From Sphingosinicella xenopeptidilytica (GTDB lineage: Bacteria > Pseudomonadota > Alphaproteobacteria > Sphingomonadales > Sphingomonadaceae): 64,000 nucleotides of DNA. A program made the position numbers and the translations under genes. Numbering within the stretch: the stretch's first letter is position 1; every line of letters starts with the position of its first letter. Below are positions 1-12,294 of the stretch, piece after piece. The notes under the pieces are model-generated. The model saw nothing but the letters and a program-made list of their open reading frames with translations, ran no database searches and had not been told where the DNA came from. Where the stretch lies: positions 186,001-250,000 of the forward strand of contig NZ_JBHTIK010000002.1 of NCBI RefSeq assembly GCF_042676985.1. The letters are read 5' to 3'.

Positions 1-368
1 CCGAACAGGCCGAACAGCGAACGCGCGACGGCGAAGATGATGAACACGGCGATCGGCGCGATCAGGTGCTTGAGCCCAGCGAGGATCACGAACGCGCAGA
101 TCAGCTTGGAGACGAAATAGCCGCCGAGTCCCAATAGAATCAGCGCCTTGCGGCCGTAGCGGTCCGAAGCATCGGCCCAGCGCGGCGCGGCGAAGGTCCA
201 CATCAGCGCCGAAAACGAGAAGATCGTCGCCACCAGCAGGTCGGGGATGCCGATTTCGCGCCCGATCGTGGGCAGCACCGATTGCAGCGCCGTGTTGCCT
301 GCCGCTACGACGAAGAGCACGAGGAACAGCAGCGAGAAATCGCCACGCAGGCTGCTTGCCGGGTTCAT
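1..368 (-). CDS. MFS transporter, N-terminal part (runs off the window)
   Basis: Only the first ~122 residues are inside the window; the gene continues past base 1. The visible part begins MNPASSLRGDFSLLFLVLF and shows hydrophobic helices at about residues 12-30, 45-62, 72-95 and 100-120. The loop after helix 2 reads RWADASDRYGRKALI, which matches the D-R-x-G-R-(K/R) loop between helices 2 and 3 of major facilitator transporters. The start codon overlaps the stop of the upstream EamA transporter gene as ATGA, so the two are very likely co-transcribed and translationally coupled. Substrate cannot be inferred. Family assignment is good; function within the family is unknown. Confidence 0.75.
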   Translation of the reverse strand, partial: MNPASSLRGDFSLLFLVLFVVAAGNTALQSVLPTIGREIGIPDLLVATIFSFSALMWTFAAPRWADASDRYGRKALILLGLGGYFVSKLICAFVILAGLKHLIAPIAVFIIFAVARSLFGLF

Positions 369-1237
369 GCGGTAACCGCTTTCCGCCGGCCCGACCATGC
401 CGTCATCAGGCAGGCGCCCGCCACGATCGCGCCGCCGAGGACGACCTGCGGCCGCACGCCTTCGTCGAACAGCCACCACCCGAACAGTGCCCCCCAGCCG
501 AGCGCTGTATATTCGAGAACCACGAGTTTCTGCGCCTCGGCGCGTGCATAGGCATAGGCAAGGAGCAGGATGCCGCCCGTGCCGAGCGCACCCATCAGCG
601 CGAACAGCGGGAGCGCGCCGGGCGCAGGCAGTGGCGCGGCGAACAGCGCGAAGGGTGCCGTATAGAGCGCCGGGAAGGCGGCGGCGAGGAGGCTGATGAC
701 CTGCGGATCGTCGCGCATCGCCCGCTGTCTGAGCAAAACGACGGAGAGTGCATAGAGCACCGCCGATACGAATACGGCGGCCACCCCTTCGGTGCGGTTG
801 GGTGTCGGCACCGGGACATGGCCGGTTACCGTCACCAGAACGCCGCCGAACCCCACGAGGCACGCCGCCACATTGATCGCGCGCATCCGCTCGCCGAGCA
901 GAGCGCGCGCAAACAGCGGGACGAGCAGCGGCGCGATGAAGGAGATCGCGATCGCTTCGGCGATCGGGATCGCCCAGAGCCCGTAGAAGAACAGGTAGGC
1001 CGCGGCGGCGATCACGAGCCCGCGCACGGCATGGCCCCGCAAAGTCTCGCGCGAGAACGCGATCTTGCCGAAGCGCAGCAGCGGCAGCGCAAGCAGTGTG
1101 CCCGCGAAATAGCGCATGAAGGTGACGGTGATGATGGCGTGCGTCTGCGCGCCGAGCTTGATCGCGGCGTCCATCGCGCAGAGCAGCGCGATCGCCAGAA
1201 AGGCGAGCAGCATCGGCGGGGCGGAGGACGGGCGCAT
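365..1237 (-). CDS. DMT/EamA-family transporter
   Basis: This 290-residue, very hydrophobic protein has about ten predicted membrane helices arranged as two EamA repeats. The first repeat starts near residue 8 and contains the FMRYFAGTLLALPLL-type segment typical of the drug/metabolite transporter superfamily; the second begins near residue 150 (RTEGVAAVFVSAVLYALSVV). The length fits the family (about 280-300). It lies immediately upstream of an MFS transporter (ATGA overlap) and 60 bp downstream of a small secreted-protein gene in the same direction. EamA proteins export metabolites or amino acids, but the substrate here cannot be told from sequence. Confidence 0.8.
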   Translation of the reverse strand: MRPSSAPPMLLAFLAIALLCAMDAAIKLGAQTHAIITVTFMRYFAGTLLALPLLRFGKIAFSRETLRGHAVRGLVIAAAAYLFFYGLWAIPIAEAIAISFIAPLLVPLFARALLGERMRAINVAACLVGFGGVLVTVTGHVPVPTPNRTEGVAAVFVSAVLYALSVVLLRQRAMRDDPQVISLLAAAFPALYTAPFALFAAPLPAPGALPLFALMGALGTGGILLLAYAYARAEAQKLVVLEYTALGWGALFGWWLFDEGVRPQVVLGGAIVAGACLMTAWSGRRKAVTA

Positions 1238-1297
1238 GTCCCCGCTGCTTGCCGAGGCGCGGCCGGTGGTGTCAATCCGCGCGAAGTGGGAGGGCGG

Positions 1298-1681
1298 CTA
1301 TTTTTGGGGCTTCGGCGGGCAGCGCGTCTTGTCGCCGTTCACGCAGGCCTGCCAGTCGGCGATCTCGCGCTGGCGCTGATCATAAGCGGCGCGCGCGGCC
1401 TCGTACTCGGCCTGTGCCCTTGCGGTGCTCTCGACCGCAGCCTGATGCTCGCGCATCTGCGCCTGATATGCGGCCTGCGCAGCGGCATACCCCGCATCGG
1501 TGGCATCCGTGCGCGCTTTCACCTCCGCGTTCAGCCGCTTGCGGGCGCTGATCGCGGCGGCATCGTCGGGCGCGGCGCCTTCATCCACGGCCGGGAGTGG
1601 GGCGGCGGGCACCGGTTCCGGTACGGCCACCGGCTGCAGCACCTGCGCGGCCATCAGGAGCGCGGCATGGAGCAGGATCAT
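1298..1681 (-). CDS. Small secreted or periplasmic protein, coiled-coil, unknown function
   Basis: Not recognised as a named family. The 127-residue product starts MILLHAALLMAAQVLQ, a short hydrophobic segment that could be a signal peptide or anchor, followed by a Pro/Ala-rich stretch. Residues about 40-105 are rich in Ala, Gln, Glu and Arg with heptad-like spacing (AAQAAYQAQMREHQAAVE), suggesting a coiled coil. Two cysteines lie near the C-terminus (DWQACVNGDKTRCPP). The ATG at 1681 was chosen because a GGAAGA ribosome-binding site sits just upstream; the open frame runs further upstream but without such a signal. Function unknown. Confidence 0.6.
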   Translation of the reverse strand: MILLHAALLMAAQVLQPVAVPEPVPAAPLPAVDEGAAPDDAAAISARKRLNAEVKARTDATDAGYAAAQAAYQAQMREHQAAVESTARAQAEYEAARAAYDQRQREIADWQACVNGDKTRCPPKPQK

Positions 1682-1883
1682 CGTTCTTCCTTTCGGATCA
1701 GCAGCGGCACCCCGTCCGTTCGGCCAGTTGTTGCCGGAAATGCCGTTTATCATCACCTGAACGCTTCTACCTTCAACAATTTCAGCGTAGTTATGTTTCT
1801 CAATCACACTGTGGGACGGGCCCTTGCTGCGTACGCGGCGCGCATCGGGGTCGAAACAGGGAACGCCGCGGGGGAAACTGCTG

Positions 1884-2468
1884 ATGGGCAAAATTCTTGA
1901 AAATCTGCATCTTACGCTGGGTCTGGGGCTGGTCCTCGCGATCGCTCTGATCTTCGGGCTGCATGGCGATTTCGCCGCCAACGGCGCACTTTTCGGGCAG
2001 ACTGTGCTGCGCTGGCTGCACGTGTTCGCGGGCATCACCTGGATCGGGCTGCTCTACTACTTCAATTTCGTCCAGATCCCCACGATGCCGGCGATTCCGG
2101 CCGAACAGAAGCCGGCGGTGAGCAAGCACATCGCCCCCAAGGCGCTGTTCTTCTTTCGCTGGGGCGCGGCGTTCACGGTGCTGTTCGGCCTGCTTCTGGC
2201 CGGCCACCTCGGCTACCTCGTCGAGGCGCTGACGCTGCAGTCACCGTTCCGCCTGATCGGCATCGGCATGTGGCTGGCGCTGATCATGGCGTTCAACGTC
2301 TGGTTCATCATCTGGCCGAACCAGAAGAAGGCGCTCGGTATCGTACCGGCGGAAGACGCGGCGAAGGCCAAGGCTGCCCGCGTTGCGATGCTGACGAGCC
2401 GCACCAACACGGTGCTCTCGATCCCGATGCTCTATGCGATGGCGGCCTACCAGTCCTGGCCGATCTAA
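1884..2468 (+). CDS. PuuD-like membrane protein (urate-hydroxylase N-terminal domain family)
   Basis: The 194-residue protein is hydrophobic with about five or six membrane helices. Its central motif RWLHVFAGITWIGLLYYFNF matches the conserved segment of the membrane part of PuuD-type urate hydroxylases, including the histidine that is invariant in that family. PuuD proper also has a cytochrome-c domain at the C-terminus, which is absent here, so this is a stand-alone membrane module of the kind common in proteobacteria; urate oxidation should not be assumed. The start at 1884 (MGKILENLHL) follows a GGGGGAAA stretch. A rho-independent terminator follows at 2500-2529. Confidence 0.7.
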   Translation: MGKILENLHLTLGLGLVLAIALIFGLHGDFAANGALFGQTVLRWLHVFAGITWIGLLYYFNFVQIPTMPAIPAEQKPAVSKHIAPKALFFFRWGAAFTVLFGLLLAGHLGYLVEALTLQSPFRLIGIGMWLALIMAFNVWFIIWPNQKKALGIVPAEDAAKAKAARVAMLTSRTNTVLSIPMLYAMAAYQSWPI

Positions 2469-2499
2469 GCCAAGCGCGCGGCGCAAGGCCACGTGAGCG

Positions 2500-2529
2500 G
2501 GGGCGGTCCTTTGGGGCCGCCCCTTTTCG
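2500..2529 (+). terminator. Rho-independent terminator after the PuuD-like gene
   Basis: A 10-bp stem (GGGGCGGTCC paired with GGGCCGCCCC, one G-T pair) with a TTTG loop is followed directly by TTTT. It lies 30 bp after the stop codon of the gene ending at 2468 and separates that gene from the signalling operon that starts at 2624. Confidence 0.75.
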
Positions 2530-2623
2530 TTCGAGCAGCGTGGCTTAGAGAATATTTACCTTATCCTGCGAGTGTCTCCCGAGCCTCGCGCACCGGTCCG
2601 CGCGGGGGCACGGAGTATTCGGA

Positions 2624-4323
2624 TTGTTCGAAACACAGCTGCGCATCCGTTCGCTTGTCTATGCTGGCGCGGCCTCTGCCGTGATCGCCTTGCTGGTGTT
2701 CGCCTACAGTCTTGGCTGGCCGCCGAGCCTGCCGTCGGCAGGTTCGCTGCTCGTTCTGGCCGGTGTCGTGATCGCCAGTGCCGCGGCTGTCTTCGCGGCG
2801 GTGCATTATACGATGGCGCCGGTCGTGATCGCGGTCGAGAAGATCACCGATTTCGTGCGCCCGCGCCGCGACGGCGACGTTCCACCGCCGATCCCGCGGA
2901 CCGTGCGCCGCACGCTCCCGAAGCTGACGGCGGCGATCGAGCTGTTCAAGAAGCGCATCCAGACCAATATCGACACGATCCAGCAGACCGCGCTGCAGGA
3001 TCCCGTCACCGATCTTCCCAATCGCCTCAGCTTCCGCCGCACCGTCGAGCGCCACCTGCGCAGCATGGCGCGCCGTGAGGGTGCGAAGAGCGCGATCCTG
3101 TTCATCGATCTTGATCGCTTCAAGTCGGTGAACGACAGCCTCGGCCACGCGCAGGGCGATGTGCTGCTGGCGATGTTCGCGGCACGGATGCGCGTGCTGC
3201 TTTCCGCCGAATCGAATCGCCGCGGGCCGGGCTGCGGCGAGGCCGTGCTGGCGCGTCTCGCCGGTGATGAGTTCACCGTCCTCCTCCCCGATGTGGCGGG
3301 TCCCGCCGATGCCACCAAGCTCGCGCGGCAGATCCTGCGCGCCATGCAGGAACCCTTCGAGTTCGCGGGCCAGTCGATCGTGATCGGCGCCAGCATCGGC
3401 ATCTGCATCGCGCCCGACGACGGCGAGACCTACGAGACGCTCACCCGCAACGCCGACACGGCGATGTATTACGCGAAGGACAGCGGACGGAATCAGTATC
3501 ACCTGTTCGAGGCCGCGATGCACGAGCGCGTGCGCGATCGGCTGCAGCTCGAATCGATGCTGCGCGCGGCGATCGCGGGCGGGCAGTTCGAGCTGCACAT
3601 GCAGCCGCAGATCAATGCGGAAAGCGGCCAGCTCGTCTCGGCGGAGGCGCTCATCCGCTGGCGCCACCCGGACAAGACGCTGCGCGCCCCGGCTTCGTTC
3701 ATCGATATCGCCGAAGATAGCGGCCTCATTGTCGATGTGGGCCGCTGGGTGATCGCGGAAGCCGCGCGGATCGTCGGCGAATGGCACGCCCGCGGCGACA
3801 AGCTCAAGCTCAGCGTCAACGTCTCGCCGCAGCAGGTAGAGCGCACCGATTTCGTGCGACATGTCCGCGCGTGCATCGAAGCGTCGTCGGCACCGCCCGA
3901 GATGCTGGAAATCGAGATCACCGAATCAACGGTGATGTCGTCCGATCCGGTGATCGTCGATCGCCTCGCCGAAGTGCGTGGGCTCGGCATCAGCATCGCC
4001 ATCGATGATTTCGGCACGGGCTATTCGAACCTCGCGCGTTTGAAGGATCTGCCGATCGACCGCCTTAAGATCGATCGTTCTCTCGTGAAGGACGTCGCCA
4101 CCAGCGCGGATTCGCGCACGATCATTCAGGCGATCGTCAGCCTTGCCGGCGGGCTCGGCTACGAGTGCGTCGCCGAAGGCGTCGAAAGCGAGATCCAGGC
4201 CGATATCCTCAGCGTCATCGGCTGTGAAATCCTGCAGGGCTACTGGATTTCGAAGCCGATCCCGCTCGCCGAATTCGAAACCTGGCGCGACGCGCATGAG
4301 CCGGAGCATCTCGGAGCGGCGCT

Positions 4324-4327
<4 letters not shown>
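2624..4327 (+). CDS. Membrane-anchored GGDEF-EAL cyclic-di-GMP protein
   Basis: This 567-residue protein has two N-terminal membrane helices (about 11-30 and 40-62), a GGDEF domain (about 125-295) and an EAL domain (about 305-560). The GGDEF signature is AGDEF at 213-217, a variant found in active diguanylate cyclases; no RxxD inhibitory site precedes it. The EAL motif (EALIRW, 341 on), EITES, IDDFGTGYS, LKID and AEGVE segments are all present, so the phosphodiesterase site looks intact. Either or both activities are possible. The TTG start at 2624 is supported by a CGGAG box 8 nt upstream. The stop overlaps the start of the next gene as TTGA, so it is co-translated with the histidine kinase. 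Confidence 0.9.
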
Positions 4328-5859
<1,532 letters not shown>

Positions 5860-5869
5860 AGAACAAGAC

Positions 5870-6604
5870 ATGGGCGTATCGATGACTGTGAATGCGGGAG
5901 ACAGGAACGGATGCCGAATCCTCGTCGTGGACGACGTGGAAGCGAACCGTTCGGTGGTGTGCAGGCGTCTTGAACGCCTGAATTATACGGTGGTGTCCGC
6001 GGAAAGCGGCGAGGCCGCGTTGCAGCTTATCGAAAAATCGCCGCCCGATCTCGTGCTGCTCGATTACATGATGCCGAACATGAACGGTATCGATGTGCTG
6101 CGTGAACTGCGCACCAATTCGCGCGTCAGCGAGGTGCCGGTGATCATGCTCACCGCGCGCGCGGACGCGCAGACCGTGGTCGCCTCGCTCGAAGCGGGTG
6201 CCGACGATTATGTCTCGAAGCCGATCGATTTCGACGTGCTCGCCGCGCGCATTGAGGCGCAGCTCCAGCGCCGTCAACACGCCGCCAACCTGAAGCTCGC
6301 CAACGCTAAGCTCGACGAGCGCGTCACGCGCCGCGCGATCGAGCTTTCGGAACTCGAGGAACAGCTCGAACTCGAAAGCGAGCAGCGCCGCGTCCTGCAG
6401 ACCGAGGTCGAGCGCCTGATCGCCGACCGCAAGGCCGTGCTCACCGGCGGTATCAATCCCGATCTCATCGAGCCGCCGCTCCAGCGCATCGCGCAGATCG
6501 CCGACAGCCTCGCCGATCCGGGCCGCGCCGACATGCCGGTGAACCCTGCCGCAATCGCCGAGATCGCGGCACTCGCGCGTCAGGCGCTGGGCGCCGTTCG
6601 CTAG
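5870..6604 (+). CDS. Response regulator with C-terminal coiled coil
   Basis: The 244-residue protein has one receiver domain (about 15-130) with acidic pocket DD21-22, phospho-acceptor Asp65 (LLDYMMPN), Thr95 (MLTARAD) and Lys117 (YVSKPID). There is no DNA-binding or enzymatic output domain; residues about 140-200 form a charged, Glu/Arg-rich coiled coil (ELEEQLELESEQRR), so output is probably through protein contacts. The start at 5870 was chosen over an in-frame ATG at 5882; neither has a strong ribosome-binding site. It is the third gene of the GGDEF-EAL / kinase operon. Its stop codon overlaps that of the convergent transporter gene. Confidence 0.85.
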   Translation: MGVSMTVNAGDRNGCRILVVDDVEANRSVVCRRLERLNYTVVSAESGEAALQLIEKSPPDLVLLDYMMPNMNGIDVLRELRTNSRVSEVPVIMLTARADAQTVVASLEAGADDYVSKPIDFDVLAARIEAQLQRRQHAANLKLANAKLDERVTRRAIELSELEEQLELESEQRRVLQTEVERLIADRKAVLTGGINPDLIEPPLQRIAQIADSLADPGRADMPVNPAAIAEIAALARQALGAVR

Positions 6605-7569
6605 CGGAACCAGCCCTTCAAGCGCAGCCAGGCGACGACGCCAAGGCCAAGGGCCACGTTGAAAGCCACGACAGCATAGAAGGCCCACGCTTCGTCCGCG
6701 TAGGGAATTCCCGAGACGTTCATGCCGATGAGGCCCGTGATGAACGTCAGCGGCAGGAACACTGCCGAGACGATCGACAGCACGAGCGTACGGTTGCCGA
6801 CCGCCTCCTGCCGAAGATCGGAAAGCTGGTCTGAAAGCACCGCCGCCTGATCGCGCACGGCATCGATCTCCTCGATGATCCGAGTCACGCTGTTCGCCGC
6901 TGCCGAAAGATTGATGCGGTCGCTCTCGTCGAAGAACCCGTAGGGCCCGCTTGCAAGCTGCGTGAGCGCGTCGCGCTGCGGCGAGATATAGCGCCGTAGC
7001 CCGATCGCGGTGCGGCGCACCTTGCCGATGCGCGGGCGCAGGTGGCTGCGACGCTCGTCGATCACGTCCTCCTCCAGCAGGTCGAGGCTTTTCGAAAGAT
7101 CATCGAGCGTGTGATCGATGCGCCGGATGAGCACGTCGGCAAGCTCCACGATGAAATCGCCGGCGTCGCGCACCGCACGGTCGCGCAGCACGTGTTCCAT
7201 GTCTGCGATGGCGAGCAGCGGACGAAAATTGATGCTGAGCACATGGCCCGCCGTCACCCACAGGCGGATCGAAACGAGATCGTCGGGGTCCGCGTCCGGG
7301 TTTTCGTTGACGCCGCGCAGGATGACGAGCGCACCTTCGCCGATTTTCACGGCGCGCGGCCGGGTTTCGAGTTCCAGCAGCGACCAGACCGCTGCTTCGG
7401 GGATGCCTGATCGCTTTTCCAGCCATTCGCGGCACGCGGTGTCGTTGCCGTCGATGTGGCGCCACAGCAGCGCGCACGCCGGTGCCTCGCCGGAACCGGG
7501 CGGCGTATCGATGCGCGTCGCCGTGCCGTCGGGCAGGATCGTGTAGGCGAAGCTACCGTCGGACGTCAT
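6601..7569 (-). CDS. CorA-family transporter, ZntB-like
   Basis: The 322-residue protein has a long soluble N-terminal domain and two C-terminal membrane helices (about 263-281 and 295-315). The signature GMN is at 282-284 inside ITGLIGMNVSGIP, and the following VSGIP resembles the ZntB branch more than CorA proper. ZntB proteins move zinc with proton coupling; CorA moves Mg2+/Co2+. It is the last gene of the minus-strand sulfur operon, joined to the siroheme synthase gene by a 4-nt ATGA overlap, although no functional link to sulfur is obvious. Confidence 0.8.
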   Translation of the reverse strand: MTSDGSFAYTILPDGTATRIDTPPGSGEAPACALLWRHIDGNDTACREWLEKRSGIPEAAVWSLLELETRPRAVKIGEGALVILRGVNENPDADPDDLVSIRLWVTAGHVLSINFRPLLAIADMEHVLRDRAVRDAGDFIVELADVLIRRIDHTLDDLSKSLDLLEEDVIDERRSHLRPRIGKVRRTAIGLRRYISPQRDALTQLASGPYGFFDESDRINLSAAANSVTRIIEEIDAVRDQAAVLSDQLSDLRQEAVGNRTLVLSIVSAVFLPLTFITGLIGMNVSGIPYADEAWAFYAVVAFNVALGLGVVAWLRLKGWFR

Positions 7570-8324
7570 GAAGGTCTCCGCAGGATAATGGTCAGTCCGG
7601 GGCGCGGGGCACCGGAGTCATCGCGCATGCGAACGGCGTCGCGACGGGCGCGGTCGAGCACGGCGGCGGGAATATCTTCGCCCTGCACGATCGTGTCGGC
7701 GCGCGACAGCAGGCGCAGTTGCCGGAGCGTAAGATCGTCGGGATCGTCGCTCACGAGCACGATCTCGTGGCGTTCAGCCACGTCCGTATCGCTGAGCGCG
7801 AGCGCGGCATCGATCCGCGCCGCTGTGTCGGAGACCTCGTGCAACGGATCGAGCGTCGCGCCGGGCGCGAGCAGCCGGTCCCAGAACCGCCGACGCCCCG
7901 ATGCTGTCGGCCGCGCGTCCGTCACACGCTCGCGCGCGGCGCGAATGCTCCGGGCAAGAGCGCCGAGTGAGGCGGGGAGCAGGGCTTCCAGCCGTTCGCG
8001 GAGCGCCTTCGCAAGCGTCGCCGAGGCCCCGCCCGTACCGATCGCGACGAGCACAGGCGAGCGATCGACGATCGCGGGCACCGTGAAGTCGCAGAGATCG
8101 GGGCGGTCGACGACGTTCACCAGCAGCCCCTGCGCGTGCAGAACCGCAACGTCCGCGGGGCTGGCTTCGGCGGCGATGAAGGCGATGCGCGCCGTATCCG
8201 GATCGTCGGTTATGAGTCCGCCGGCGTTCTCGATCAGTCGGCGCTTCGCCTCTGCGGCTTCACCCTCGCCGACGAGCAGCACGGACATGCCCCGGAGGTT
8301 CAGGAAGACGGGAAGCTGATCCAT
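7566..8324 (-). CDS. Siroheme synthase N-terminal type (precorrin-2 dehydrogenase / sirohydrochlorin ferrochelatase)
   Basis: The product (252 residues from this start) opens MDQLPVFLNLRGMSVLLVG with the Rossmann NAD-binding loop (VGEGEAAEAKRRLIENAG) of the Met8p/CysG N-terminal family. These enzymes oxidise precorrin-2 to sirohydrochlorin and insert iron to give siroheme, the cofactor of the sulfite reductase encoded upstream. It lacks the methyltransferase half of CysG; that activity is supplied by the separate cobA-type gene at 11458-12210. A GTG 18 bp further upstream (8342) is an alternative start; neither has a convincing ribosome-binding site, and the MDxLPxF opening decided the choice. 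Confidence 0.82.
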   Translation of the reverse strand: MDQLPVFLNLRGMSVLLVGEGEAAEAKRRLIENAGGLITDDPDTARIAFIAAEASPADVAVLHAQGLLVNVVDRPDLCDFTVPAIVDRSPVLVAIGTGGASATLAKALRERLEALLPASLGALARSIRAARERVTDARPTASGRRRFWDRLLAPGATLDPLHEVSDTAARIDAALALSDTDVAERHEIVLVSDDPDDLTLRQLRLLSRADTIVQGEDIPAAVLDRARRDAVRMRDDSGAPRPGLTIILRRPS

Positions 8325-8364
8325 CGGCGGCAGGAATGCCACGCCCGCGCGAGGCTGGAAAGCC

Positions 8365-9120
8365 TCAGAAGCTCGGCAGTTCGCTCACGTTGTCGGTGTG
8401 GATGCCGCACTCGGTCTTGTCCCAGCCGCGCCAGCGCCCGGCGCGCGGGTCTTCGCCCGGCTTCACGACGCTCGTGCACGGCTGGCAGCCGATCGAGAGA
8501 TAACCTTCCGCCTCCAGCGGATGCCGCGGCAGTTCGCGCTCCGCGAAGTAGGCCTCGAGATCAGCCTTCACCCAGTCGCCGAGCGGGTTCATCTTCAGAC
8601 GCCCATCCTCGATCTCGAAACGGGGAATGTTGGCGCGTGTCTGCGACTGGAACGCCTTGCGTCCCGAAATCCAGCTGTCGAGCCCCTGCTTGGCGCGCGC
8701 GAGCGGTTCCACCTTGCGGATCGCGCAGCAGCCGTCGGGGTCGTAGGACCAGCGCAGCCCGGTCGCGTCCTTCGCTTCAAGCGCGGCGGGGTCGGGCGTC
8801 ACCACGTCGCGATTGGCCATCCCCAGTCTGTCCAGCAACTGCACACGGTAGCGCTCGGTTTCCGGGAACATCTTCAGCGTATCGACGAACACCACCGGCA
8901 CAGTCGGATCGACGCGCGCGATGAGGTCGAGCAGCACGGCACTCTCGGTGCCGAACGATGAGACGACCGCCGTCCGCCCGAGCAGCTTTTCCGCGAACAC
9001 CGCGCGCAGCATTTCAAGCGTATCGACACCCACGAAGCGCGCGTTCAGCACGTCGGCGTCCGCCTGCGTGTAGGCAGGGCGCACGTCGATGGTGTCGAGC
9101 TTGCGGGCGGCCTCAGCCAT
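8365..9120 (-). CDS. cysH: Assimilatory (phospho)adenylyl-sulfate reductase
   Basis: The 251-residue protein has the PP-loop fold (VVSSFGTESAVLLDLIA) and the cysteine pattern CC...GCQPC (DGCCAIRKVEPL and SIGCQPCTSV), then the catalytic KTECGIH near the C-terminus. In this family the paired CC and CxxC cysteines bind a [4Fe-4S] cluster and mark enzymes that accept adenylyl sulfate, whereas enterobacterial PAPS-specific CysH lacks them; so an APS reductase is likely (inference). The ATG at 9120 overlaps the end of the DUF934 gene by 8 nt. It supplies sulfite to the reductase in the same operon. Confidence 0.9.
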   Translation of the reverse strand: MAEAARKLDTIDVRPAYTQADADVLNARFVGVDTLEMLRAVFAEKLLGRTAVVSSFGTESAVLLDLIARVDPTVPVVFVDTLKMFPETERYRVQLLDRLGMANRDVVTPDPAALEAKDATGLRWSYDPDGCCAIRKVEPLARAKQGLDSWISGRKAFQSQTRANIPRFEIEDGRLKMNPLGDWVKADLEAYFAERELPRHPLEAEGYLSIGCQPCTSVVKPGEDPRAGRWRGWDKTECGIHTDNVSELPSF

Positions 9121-9530
9121 GACGCAGCGCCCACACCGGCGAACGCCCGTCCGCCGCCTTCTGATAGACATGCTCGTAGCGCGACAGCGCGCGCTCCAGC
9201 GCATCGGTATCGATGTCGGCCTCGGGCGCGAAGCTGTCGAAGCCGCAGCGGCGCATGTAGGGTATCTGGTCGACGAGCACGTCGCCCGCCGCGCGCAGCT
9301 CGCCCGTGTATCCGGCCTCGCGCAGGATGCGCGCCGCCGAATAGCCGCGCCCGTCGCGAAACTTGGGGAACGCGACCTCGATGAGCGCGAGCTGGCCGAG
9401 CTGCGGGATCAGTTTCCGCGCATCCTCGTCCGATTCCAGCCGCACGGCGGTGGCATTGGTCTGGCCGAGGAAAGCATCCAGCGTCACCGCCGGTTCTTCG
9501 TGCGCGGTGTCGTCGCGGAAGCGAAGCGCA

Positions 9531-9538
<8 letters not shown>
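9113..9538 (-). CDS. DUF934-family protein of the sulfite reductase operon
   Basis: The 141-residue protein (MGDALRFRDDTAHEEPAVTL) contains the DUF934 core: a run LIEVAFPKFRDGRGYSAARI followed by LREAGYTGELRAAGDVLVDQ and IPYMRRCGFDSFA. DUF934 proteins are almost always encoded between cysI and cysH in alpha- and betaproteobacteria and are thought to assist sulfite reduction; their biochemical role is not established. The ATG at 9538 overlaps the cysI stop by 8 nt and its own 3' end overlaps the cysH start by 8 nt. Confidence 0.85.
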
Positions 9539-11164
<1,626 letters not shown>

Positions 11165-11165
<1 letters not shown>

Positions 11166-11461
11166 CAGATCACCCAGCCTCCCGCCGTCGGGTCGGCGGG
11201 CTTGATGTTGAGGTCGGGCCGCACGGTCGGTCCGGCGGCACGGATACGGTCCTTGATATGGCCGGGGCGGGGCCCTTCGGGGGTCGCTTCTCCGTCGATC
11301 ACATAAGGCGCGTTCACGCGGCGCGCGGCTTCTTCCGCGGCGGCGATCGCCTCGCCATGCCCATCGACGTCCGCGGCCTCGGCGATATGGCGAGACCAGT
11401 CGCTGCCCGTCCACCAGACGACATCGCCGGTCTTGAGATCGTTCCCCGTCAGCAGCTTCAC
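11165..11461 (-). CDS. DUF2849-family protein of the sulfite reductase operon
   Basis: A 98-residue soluble protein (MKLLTGNDLKTGDVVWW) matching DUF2849, a family that is found almost only next to cysI in alphaproteobacteria. It carries the conserved DVVWWTG segment near the start and a Pro-rich C-terminal stretch. The GTG start overlaps the upstream methyltransferase stop as GTGA. Its biochemical role is unknown; proposals that it aids sulfite reductase assembly or electron transfer rest on gene context only. Confidence 0.82.
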
Positions 11462-12210
11462 GCCTGCATCTCCAGTTTTTTAATGTCTACGTCCGTGCCG
11501 AGCGCGGCGACCGCGCCGACGACGATAAGCGCCGGGCTCTTCACACCGTGCCGCACCACCGTGCCTTCAAGATCGGCAAGGATGCTGCGAATGACGCGCG
11601 CGCCCGGCAGCGTGCCGCGCTCGAGGATCGCGACCGGCACATCCGGCGTCAGCCCGTCGCCCATCAGCTTCTCGGCGATGGCGGCAGCGGTGGCGACGCC
11701 CATGTAGATCACAAGCGTGCGGCCCTTGCCCGCAAGCCCCGCCCAGTTCTGCTCGGTAAGGCCCTTGCACTGCCCCGCGACGAAGCTGACGATCGAGGCA
11801 TGGTCGCGGTGCGTCAGCGGCATCAGCGCTTCGGCCGCCGCGCCGAGCGGTGATGAGATGCCGGGGACGACTTCCACGGGCACGCCCGCGGCCCGCGCGG
11901 CTTCCACTTCCTCGCCGCCGCGTCCGAAGATGAACGGATCGCCGCCCTTCAGGCGCACAACCGTGTTTCCCGCCTGCGCTTCGGCAACCAGCAACGCGTT
12001 GATATCATCCTGCGCCATGGTGTGGCGTGCGCGCCGTTTGGCGACGCTGATGCGGCGGGCGTCGTGCGGCGCAAGTGCCAGCACGCGCGCGTCGACGAGC
12101 CCGTCGTGCACGACGACATCGGCAAGGCCGAGCGCCCGCGCCGCGCGCAGCGTCAAAAGGTCGGGATCTCCCGGCCCGGCGCCGACAAGGATGAGTTTGC
12201 CCATGGTCAT
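11458..12210 (-). CDS. cobA: Uroporphyrinogen-III C-methyltransferase (SUMT)
   Basis: The 250-residue enzyme begins MTMGKLILVGAGPGDPDLLT and has the SUMT signatures VGAGPGDP, VRLKGGDPFIFGRGGEE and VPGISS. It methylates uroporphyrinogen III twice with S-adenosylmethionine to give precorrin-2, the substrate of the siroheme synthase later in the same operon. It is the first gene of the minus-strand sulfur operon (cobA - DUF2849 - cysI - DUF934 - cysH - siroheme synthase - zntB-like). ATG 12204 (MGKLI) is an alternative start 6 bp downstream. Confidence 0.9.
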   Translation of the reverse strand: MTMGKLILVGAGPGDPDLLTLRAARALGLADVVVHDGLVDARVLALAPHDARRISVAKRRARHTMAQDDINALLVAEAQAGNTVVRLKGGDPFIFGRGGEEVEAARAAGVPVEVVPGISSPLGAAAEALMPLTHRDHASIVSFVAGQCKGLTEQNWAGLAGKGRTLVIYMGVATAAAIAEKLMGDGLTPDVPVAILERGTLPGARVIRSILADLEGTVVRHGVKSPALIVVGAVAALGTDVDIKKLEMQA

Positions 12211-12294
12211 GGCGGGGTAGATGATCCTCGCACGCGCGAAGGCCAAGCAAGGCTTTCTTTGGCCCGGCCAAGCGGGGCTTGGCGGGCGCGCGGA